NCBI GenBank assembly: GCA_028289745.1
Contig: JANQOD010000214.1
Coordinates: 1-20,285 of the forward strand
DNA from: Allomuricauda sp.
GTDB lineage: Bacteria > Bacteroidota > Bacteroidia > Flavobacteriales > Flavobacteriaceae
DNA length: 20,285 nt
Direction: 5' to 3'
Shown piece by piece: positions 14,855-20,285 of the stretch (position 1 is the stretch's first letter; each line of letters starts with the position of its first letter). A program made the position numbers and the translations under genes. Below the pieces are notes generated by a model that did not search any database, was not told where the DNA came from, and saw only the letters and a list, made by a program, of their open reading frames with translations.

Positions 14855-15847
14855 TCATCCCTTTATCTCTAAAATCTGCCGTATCATCTGGTTGGTAAAC
14901 CCCCATTCATTGTCGTACCAAGTCATTACCTTTAGCAAATCGCCATCGACGACCCGGGTCATGCCCAAATCGACCGTAGATGCATACGGGCTTTTAATGA
15001 TATCTGAAGACACGATAGGTTCATCGGTCACTGCCAATACCTTGGCATAACGGTCGGTCTGGGATTCTTCTGTCAAAATGTTGTTGATTTCCCCCGGTGT
15101 CACTTCTTTTTCCATTACAAAGGTCATATCGGAAATGGACCCTACGGGCACGGGTACCCGAATGGCCACGCCATCAAACTTACCTGTATATTCAGGTAGT
15201 GCTTTGGTAGTGGCAATGGCAGCGCCTGTTGTTGTGGGAATCAAATTCTGTGCCCCTGCCCTGCCCATTCTAAAGTTCTTTTTTGATGGCGCATCAACAA
15301 TGCCCTGAGAGGCCGTGTACGCATGTACCGTGGTCATTATCGCTTTTTTGACCCCTACCCGGCGACCCAAGATTTCCACAACAGGGCTAATATTATTGGT
15401 GGTACAGCTGGCGCATGAAAAAACATTCACATTGCCATCTTGCGAATTCACCCCATGAACCACGGTTGGGGTATCTGCACTTTTGGTAGGCGCAGAGATC
15501 ACGACCGTCTTTGCACCTGCTTTTAAGTGCCGTTCGGCATCCTCACCCTTGGTGAACACCCCGGTACTTTCAATAACAAGCGCTACATTCAATTCTTTCC
15601 AAGGCAGATCTTCCGGGTTACGTATCGAGGTATACTGAATTCGTTGCCCATCAACGACAAGTACATCTTCTTCATAGGAAACTTCTTTCTCATAAATTCC
15701 ATAAACGGTATCGTATTTTAATAGATATGCCGTGTTCTCTATGGAAACAATATCGTTTACCGCCACAACTTGTAGGCCTGGGGTCTCACTTATCACTTTT
15801 AGGGCCGCTCTTCCTATTCGGCCCATTCCATTGATCGCTATTCGCAT
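14855..15847 (-). CDS. gap: Glyceraldehyde-3-phosphate dehydrogenase, type I
   Basis: This enzyme oxidises glyceraldehyde 3-phosphate to 1,3-bisphosphoglycerate with NAD and phosphate. It is 330 residues, the usual length. The Rossmann start is INGMGRIGRAAL with an acid after strand 2 (AVNDI, Asp32), which favours NAD over NADP. The active site is SCASCTTN with Cys148; His175 is in TTVHAYT. The phosphate-site segment TTTGAAIATTKALPEYTGK and the C-terminal WYDNEWGFTNQM are present. Differences from the commonest sequence are Cys145 in place of the usual Asn (SNASCTTN) and TTNNISPV after the nucleophile; both look like a subgroup feature, not damage. It could be a second, specialised gap copy. 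It shares a terminator with the pta-ackA operon. Confidence 0.95.
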   Translation of the reverse strand: MRIAINGMGRIGRAALKVISETPGLQVVAVNDIVSIENTAYLLKYDTVYGIYEKEVSYEEDVLVVDGQRIQYTSIRNPEDLPWKELNVALVIESTGVFTKGEDAERHLKAGAKTVVISAPTKSADTPTVVHGVNSQDGNVNVFSCASCTTNNISPVVEILGRRVGVKKAIMTTVHAYTASQGIVDAPSKKNFRMGRAGAQNLIPTTTGAAIATTKALPEYTGKFDGVAIRVPVPVGSISDMTFVMEKEVTPGEINNILTEESQTDRYAKVLAVTDEPIVSSDIIKSPYASTVDLGMTRVVDGDLLKVMTWYDNEWGFTNQMIRQILEIKG

Positions 15848-15948
15848 TTTAAGTGTTCTTAGGTTGAACTTTTACCCTCGATTAGTCTGTATTTGCATCA
15901 AAAAATTACAATGGGGTATTGGCCAAATTCGGATCGAGCTATGACCTG

Positions 15949-17145
15949 TCATGGTTTTTTTTCTGAAAGAACCGTTGAGGCCCATTCAATTGTCTCATTG
16001 TGGTACATCGCATCAAGCCCCATCTGTACACAAAGAGCGGTTTTGGCCCCGCTATGTATATCTGAAATGGGGCGCTGATCGTTGACAATGCTTTCCTTAA
16101 AATCGATCAATGCCTGTTTGCTGGGATCGGCATGGTCGATCTCAACGGGAAGGCCCTTGCCGTGGTCCCAGTTCACGGTCGCCCCAGAAACCCCATCGAC
16201 CTCACCCAATTCTTTTTCATATTGCCCTTCAGGGTAGTACCATGCCTTGACATAGTCAAGGATATAACTGCCTTTATCACCCAGCACCTTGATTTTATAA
16301 TCGCCCATGGCATTGCTCGTCAGACAAGTGAACGTGGCCTTTATTCCCTCGGGATAACTATATATCAAGTGAATGTTGTCATAGGTCTCCCGACCATCTT
16401 TCCAGTAATCGATGCCCCCAATGCCCATCACTTTTTCAGGGGTCGCCTCTAGCGCCCAATTCACAAAATCGAGTTGGTGCGAACAAAGTTCAGCCAATAG
16501 TCCGCCCGAGTATTCACGGTACATACGCCAATTGATGAGCCGCTCCCATTTAGGGTCTGGCACAGGGCGGCGCCAGTTACCATTTCGGTTCCACTGGCAT
16601 TCAACGGCAGAAATCTTGCCGATTTTTCCCGCTTTGATCTGATCTACAATATGGGCATACAGTCGAGAACTATGGTATTGATGGCCCGTTTGAAAGATTT
16701 TGTCGGTACCTGAGGCTTTTTTGACCAATTGTTCAATGCCTTCATAGCCTTTTGCCAAGGTTTTTTCACAATAGACATGCTTGCCCGCATCTAAGGCACT
16801 AATGGCTATTTTTGAGTGGGAATTGAAAGGGGTGGCCACTAGAACGGCTTCCACATTTTGGTCATCAAGCAACTTTCTGTAATCGTCATACCCTTTTACT
16901 TGGCCGTCAACCTTCGTAAGACCTTCTTCGAGTCGAAAAGGAATGACGTCACAGCAGGCCACAACCCTCATATTCGGAATCTCGTCAATGATGGGGATCA
17001 ACCCTGCACCACGGTCACCTGTACCTATAATTCCAATATTGATGGTCTCATTGGCGCCTTTGATCCGTTCAAACCCCAAAGACGGGGCCGCATATAATAC
17101 TGCCGAGGTCGCCAAACCTCCCTTTACAAATTCTCTTCGCTTCAT
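15949..17145 (-). CDS. Tat-exported Gfo/Idh/MocA oxidoreductase (second in operon)
   Basis: This is a 398-residue NAD(P)-dependent sugar oxidoreductase. The N-terminus MKRREFVKGGLATSAVLYAAPS is a Tat signal (RREF-K). The Rossmann motif is GIIGTGDRGAGL. The lysine motif usually written EKP reads CEKTLAKG, so Pro is Thr here. The catalytic His candidate is in ELCSHQLDFVNWALE. The remainder is the beta-sheet C-terminal domain (GIKATFTCLTS, YKIKVLGDKGSYI). Family members act on sugars or sugar acids, often oxidising C3 hydroxyls; Bacteroidota genes of this kind next to DUF1080 proteins have been linked to 3-keto-glycoside metabolism. It starts 3 bp after the stop of the preceding oxidoreductase and is the last gene of the unit. 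Confidence 0.88.
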   Translation of the reverse strand: MKRREFVKGGLATSAVLYAAPSLGFERIKGANETINIGIIGTGDRGAGLIPIIDEIPNMRVVACCDVIPFRLEEGLTKVDGQVKGYDDYRKLLDDQNVEAVLVATPFNSHSKIAISALDAGKHVYCEKTLAKGYEGIEQLVKKASGTDKIFQTGHQYHSSRLYAHIVDQIKAGKIGKISAVECQWNRNGNWRRPVPDPKWERLINWRMYREYSGGLLAELCSHQLDFVNWALEATPEKVMGIGGIDYWKDGRETYDNIHLIYSYPEGIKATFTCLTSNAMGDYKIKVLGDKGSYILDYVKAWYYPEGQYEKELGEVDGVSGATVNWDHGKGLPVEIDHADPSKQALIDFKESIVNDQRPISDIHSGAKTALCVQMGLDAMYHNETIEWASTVLSEKKP

Positions 17146-17148
17146 CTG

Positions 17149-18480
17149 CTATAATTTCGGTTCCCAACCCTTTTCATACTCACGTTTCCAACCCTGCATT
17201 GCTCTTTCGCTGTTCAATACCTTGCCCGTTTGGGTATCGACCTTCAGGGAATGACCGGCATCTTGGGCCATATTGCCCAAATGACAGAGCATGGTCGAAA
17301 TACTGGCATCATTGATGTCTGCATGCAGCAAGTCACCTTTTCGTATCGCATTGAAAAAGTTGCCGACATGATCCACGTCAAGGCCCCCCATGCCTACGGT
17401 GTTGGTCGAGCCGCTCTGTTGCCCTTGTTCAAATTCAAATTTGATGGGATTGCCCCCCAGATCGTACAGCTTATAAAATCCCCTGCTCAGTTCAATGCTT
17501 CCCTTACTGCCGTAAATCGTGACGCCGCGCCCAGGCCGTTCGGGCTTCATAATGCCGCGGCTATGCCCCGTCCAGGTAATGAATTTGTTACCGGGAAAGG
17601 TAAAGGTCACCTGTTGGTTGTCGACAAACTCCCAATCATCATCATAGGTATATCTGCCACCAAATGAGGTGACCGTTTCTGGCAGGTCGACACCCAATGC
17701 CCAGCGACAAATATCGATTTCATGGGTGCCATTGTTGTGGATCTCGCCCGTGCCCCAACTACGGAACCAGTGCCAGTTGTATGGGTGTATGTTGTCACGA
17801 TACCCCTCCCTTGGTGCCGGTCCTTGCCAAAGTTCCCAATCTAAGGTATCGGGCACATTCACTTTTTGTCCCTTCCCGATCGAGCCACGATTGTTCGAAT
17901 AATAGGCCTCGCCCTTGTACACCTCGCCGATGACCCCTTTTCCAATATCTTCAACGGCCATGGCAGAGGTTCTTGACGACCGCTGTTGGTTGCCCATCTG
18001 CACTTTTTTGCCATACTTGTTCTGGGCGGCCACCAGCATCACGTTTTCGTGTGGGTTATGGCTACAAGGCTTCTCTACATACACATGCTTGCCCGCCTGC
18101 ATCGCCATAATGGCCATCGGGGCATGCCAATGTTCGGGCGTGGCGATGAATACGGCATCGACATCCTTATCATCTAAAATCTTGCGAAAATCTTTCTCGA
18201 CCTTGGGCACATAACCGATATTCTTTTGGCACCAGGCATTGTGCGCTTCGATAATGACATCATCGACATCGCAGTTGTAAAGAATCTTTGCGTTAGGGTC
18301 TTGATGAATGGCCACTACATGTGCCTTGGCACGACTGCGCACACCGATTACAGCACAATTGATGGTATCATTGGCCCCCAATATACCGGCATGGGTCATT
18401 TTTGGCAATACCATACCGCCCAAAGTAATGGCGGCCGTACCTGCGGTGGTTTTTTTGATGAAATTTCTTCTAGAGTTCAT
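17149..18480 (-). CDS. Tat-exported Gfo/Idh/MocA oxidoreductase (first in operon)
   Basis: This is a 443-residue paralogue of the next gene. MNSRRNFIKKTTAGTAAITL is a Tat signal (RRNFIKK). The nucleotide-binding strand is NCAVIGVRSRAKAH, with a less usual loop than GxGxxG. The standard KHVYVEKPCSHN carries the conserved Lys-Pro. The His candidate is NNGTHEIDICRWALG. The C-terminal region includes a substrate-side TWTGHSRGIMKPERPGRG and VTIYGSKGSIEL. The two oxidoreductases diverge enough to suggest different steps (for example oxidation at one sugar carbon and reduction of another product). It starts 2 bp after the stop of the DUF1080 gene. Its substrate is inferred to be carbohydrate. Confidence 0.9.
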   Translation of the reverse strand: MNSRRNFIKKTTAGTAAITLGGMVLPKMTHAGILGANDTINCAVIGVRSRAKAHVVAIHQDPNAKILYNCDVDDVIIEAHNAWCQKNIGYVPKVEKDFRKILDDKDVDAVFIATPEHWHAPMAIMAMQAGKHVYVEKPCSHNPHENVMLVAAQNKYGKKVQMGNQQRSSRTSAMAVEDIGKGVIGEVYKGEAYYSNNRGSIGKGQKVNVPDTLDWELWQGPAPREGYRDNIHPYNWHWFRSWGTGEIHNNGTHEIDICRWALGVDLPETVTSFGGRYTYDDDWEFVDNQQVTFTFPGNKFITWTGHSRGIMKPERPGRGVTIYGSKGSIELSRGFYKLYDLGGNPIKFEFEQGQQSGSTNTVGMGGLDVDHVGNFFNAIRKGDLLHADINDASISTMLCHLGNMAQDAGHSLKVDTQTGKVLNSERAMQGWKREYEKGWEPKL

Positions 18481-18482
18481 GT

Positions 18483-19868
18483 TTATTCTTTTGTGGTTAT
18501 GGGTCGTATCTTGATGTTTCTGAAACTTACCTTGTCTCCATGGTCTTGTAAGAGCACATGGCCTTGATCCGCTTCACCGAAATCAGGCCATTTTTCATAT
18601 TTGCTTTCGGAAACCAGTTTTCGATATTGATCACTCTTGCGTTCATATTCCAATACCTTCATTCCGTTGAGCCAATGTTCAACATGGTTGTCTTTTGATA
18701 GGATGTGGGCCGAATTCCACTCTCCTATTGGGTTAACAGGCTTGTTCAAGTCTGCTTGGATCAAATCATACAATGAGGCCAAAGTTCGGCTGCCCGCATG
18801 ATTGCCCAGCTTGGCATCAGGGTGCCTTTCATCGTCTAAAATCTGGTATTCAAGCCCTATGGAAGAACCGGGACCTTTGTTCAAATCGGTATCGACATAG
18901 TACTTGATGCCACTGTTCGCCTTTTCGGTCAACTTGAAATCGACCTTGAGTTCAAAATCACCATACGTATCAATCGTTACAATGTCACCGCCTGCGGCAG
19001 ACTCGGCACCTCCGGTTGCCAAAACCGTCAATTCACCGTTTTCGATGACCCAGCCCTTGTCAGGAAAATCATCGAGCCTTGCACCGCGCCATCCTTGGGC
19101 AGTTTCACCGTCCCAGAGAAGCTTCCATCCATTCTTCCGTTCATCAATAGTGAGCCGATTTATGGTTTTTATGGGCTTCAACGGGGATTTTTTTGTATAT
19201 TGCTGTAGGCTGTCGGTCAAGATCTTGATGTTTCGCCACATGATTTCGGTACCCGCTTTTTGGTCATCGCCAATGCTGTGTACTTGAAGGGCAATAAAAC
19301 CACTCGATGTCTTGTCATCGATCAAATGTGCGGTCGGCACCCCATTGACCCATGTCTGTATGGTATCGCCAATGGCCTCGATACGGTAATGGTTCCAATC
19401 GTTTTGCTTGAAGGCCTTTTGCGCTTCCGGGTTGTCATCCAACGGATTTAGCCATCCCCTACGGGCCTCATCATAGACGCCACCGCTCCAAGCGCGTTCT
19501 GAAGGGTCGATCTCGATTTGGTAGCCATGTACCCTTCCATCCATATAGTATGGGAAGCTGTTACTACGAATCTGAATGCCCGAATTCATCGAGGGATCAA
19601 CCTTGTACTCCAATTCCAAAATGAAATCACCATACATTTTATCGGTTGCCAAAAAGGAGTTTGGGGTGTTATGTACCGTGGCCCCTATAATGGCTCCATC
19701 CCTGACTTCATAGGTAGCCTCGCCTCCCTTTTGTGTCCATCCGTTCAAGGTCTTACCATCAAACAGCCCTATCCACTGACTGTCTTCTTTATTGTTATCG
19801 GCACAGGCAACAAACAGCAAGAGCAGCACTACAAGAAAATGAATTTGTACGTTTCTTTTTTTCATCAT
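18483..19868 (-). CDS. Lipoprotein with two DUF1080 (3-keto-disaccharide hydrolase-like) domains
   Basis: This is a 461-residue protein. MMKKRNVQIHFLVVLLLLFVAC is a lipoprotein signal with the Cys near residue 22. Two jelly-roll DUF1080 domains follow. Domain 1 covers about 31-220 (WIGLFDGKTLNGWTQKG, through GIQIRS and DWNHYRIEAIG, to MWRNIKIL). Domain 2 covers about 245-457 (GWKLLWDGETAQGWRG, through SGIKYYVD and WNSAHILS, to SFRNIKIRPI). The same FDGKxLNGW-to-RNIKI layout appears twice, so this is an internal duplication or fusion; single-domain forms are more common. The domain family cleaves 3-keto-glycosides or binds sugars. Lipidation places it on the membrane facing the periplasm or surface. 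It lies 21 bp below the TRAP permease gene. Confidence 0.88.
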   Translation of the reverse strand: MMKKRNVQIHFLVVLLLLFVACADNNKEDSQWIGLFDGKTLNGWTQKGGEATYEVRDGAIIGATVHNTPNSFLATDKMYGDFILELEYKVDPSMNSGIQIRSNSFPYYMDGRVHGYQIEIDPSERAWSGGVYDEARRGWLNPLDDNPEAQKAFKQNDWNHYRIEAIGDTIQTWVNGVPTAHLIDDKTSSGFIALQVHSIGDDQKAGTEIMWRNIKILTDSLQQYTKKSPLKPIKTINRLTIDERKNGWKLLWDGETAQGWRGARLDDFPDKGWVIENGELTVLATGGAESAAGGDIVTIDTYGDFELKVDFKLTEKANSGIKYYVDTDLNKGPGSSIGLEYQILDDERHPDAKLGNHAGSRTLASLYDLIQADLNKPVNPIGEWNSAHILSKDNHVEHWLNGMKVLEYERKSDQYRKLVSESKYEKWPDFGEADQGHVLLQDHGDKVSFRNIKIRPITTKE

Positions 19869-19889
19869 ATTGTGTTTTTCGATGTTATA

Positions 19890-20285
19890 TCATAAATCAA
19901 ACAAACCAGGCAACCATAGGGTCAACTGGGGTATATAGGTTATTAAGAACAAGGCGACTATCATGGCCACGAACAAGGGCAACAAGGGCCTGACCACTTT
20001 TTCAATGGTTGTTTTGGCGATACCGACCCCCACAAAAAGCACAGAGCCCACTGGAGGGGTACACAGCCCGATACACAGGTTTAATATCATGATGACGCCA
20101 AAATGCACGGGATCGATGCCCAACTTGGTCACCACGGGCAGAAATATCGGGGTGAAAATGAGTACCGCAGGAGTGATGTCCATGAAAATCCCGACCAAAA
20201 GCAAAATCATATTGATCAGTAATAAGATCGTGATCTTGTTGTCGGTGATGTTCAGAAGCCCGGAACTGATTTCTTGTGGAATGTG
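19890..20285 (-). CDS. TRAP transporter large permease (DctM/SiaM-like), 3' part
   Basis: The frame is open through the right edge of the window and stops at TGA 19892-19890, giving 131 C-terminal residues. They are almost entirely membrane helices: ITILLLINMILLLVGIFMDI, then TPAVLIFTPIFLPVV, the conserved GVIMILNLCIGLCTPPVGSVLFVG, and IEKVVRPLLPLFVAMIVALFLITY. The LxIGLxTPPVG motif is diagnostic of the DctM large subunit, which with DctQ and a periplasmic binding protein imports carboxylates and sugar acids using an ion gradient. The DctQ and DctP subunits should lie outside the window. Its position above the DUF1080 and Gfo/Idh/MocA genes, on the same strand with short gaps, suggests an acidic sugar as the substrate. 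Confidence 0.93.
   Translation of the reverse strand, partial: HIPQEISSGLLNITDNKITILLLINMILLLVGIFMDITPAVLIFTPIFLPVVTKLGIDPVHFGVIMILNLCIGLCTPPVGSVLFVGVGIAKTTIEKVVRPLLPLFVAMIVALFLITYIPQLTLWLPGLFDL

Noticed and set aside
16944..16951. TGACGTCA palindrome
   Set aside because: It lies inside an oxidoreductase coding region, without a promoter, and its half-sites have no 4-bp spacer.
1..20285. CRISPR array, tRNA/rRNA genes, insertion sequence or integrase
   Set aside because: No regularly spaced repeats, cloverleaf or rRNA-like sequence, or transposase/integrase-like protein was seen on either strand.

Overview
The window looks like chromosomal DNA of a marine Bacteroidota, most likely a Flavobacteriaceae member (Muricauda/Maribacter-like). 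The signs are an AraC regulator with a seven-helix membrane N-terminus, DUF2490 and DUF1080 proteins, Tat-exported Gfo/Idh/MocA oxidoreductases next to a TRAP transporter, weak Shine-Dalgarno sites and promoters of the TAnnTTTG (-7 box) type. The genus assignment is inference. No tRNA, rRNA, CRISPR array or transposase is visible.

Layout. (1) 1-636, plus: the end of a PilN-like gene overlapping a PilO/GspM-like gene, the tail of a pilus/type II secretion operon. (2) 758-3032: an A/T-rich insert bracketed by 44-nt imperfect direct repeats (37/44 identical). It carries a translationally coupled pair, an alpha/beta hydrolase and a membrane-anchored coiled-coil protein of unknown function. (3) 3301-4098, minus: a DUF2490 outer-membrane protein. 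(4) 4489-5037, minus: a previously hidden array of three 37-codon reading frames ending in an intrinsic terminator. Two copies differ at 11 nucleotides, of which nine are synonymous, one is a stop-for-stop change and one gives Lys/Arg. The third is a diverged relative. This is the best candidate for something undescribed. (5) 5319-8111, minus: an exported amidohydrolase below a membrane-bound AraC-type regulator. (6) 8505-10068: divergent genes for a squalene-cyclase-like toroid protein and a flavin-binding PPOX-family protein. Between them are two palindromes AATGAC-N4-GTCATT, each 29.5 bp from a -7-like box, one facing each gene; this suggests a Crp/Fnr-type switch. (7) 10384-14694, plus: slipin, then pta and ackA (acetyl-CoA to acetate plus ATP). 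Convergent gap (GAPDH) follows across a shared hairpin terminator. (8) 15949-20285, minus: a sugar-acid or 3-keto-sugar module in the order TRAP large permease, twin-DUF1080 lipoprotein, Gfo/Idh/MocA, Gfo/Idh/MocA.

How the genes fit together. Regions 6 and 7 read as a low-oxygen or redox-stress and overflow-metabolism block: PPOX flavoprotein, membrane-organising slipin, acetate fermentation and a glycolytic dehydrogenase. Region 8 reads as import and periplasmic redox processing of an acidic sugar. Regions 2 and 4 are accessory and have no recognised function.
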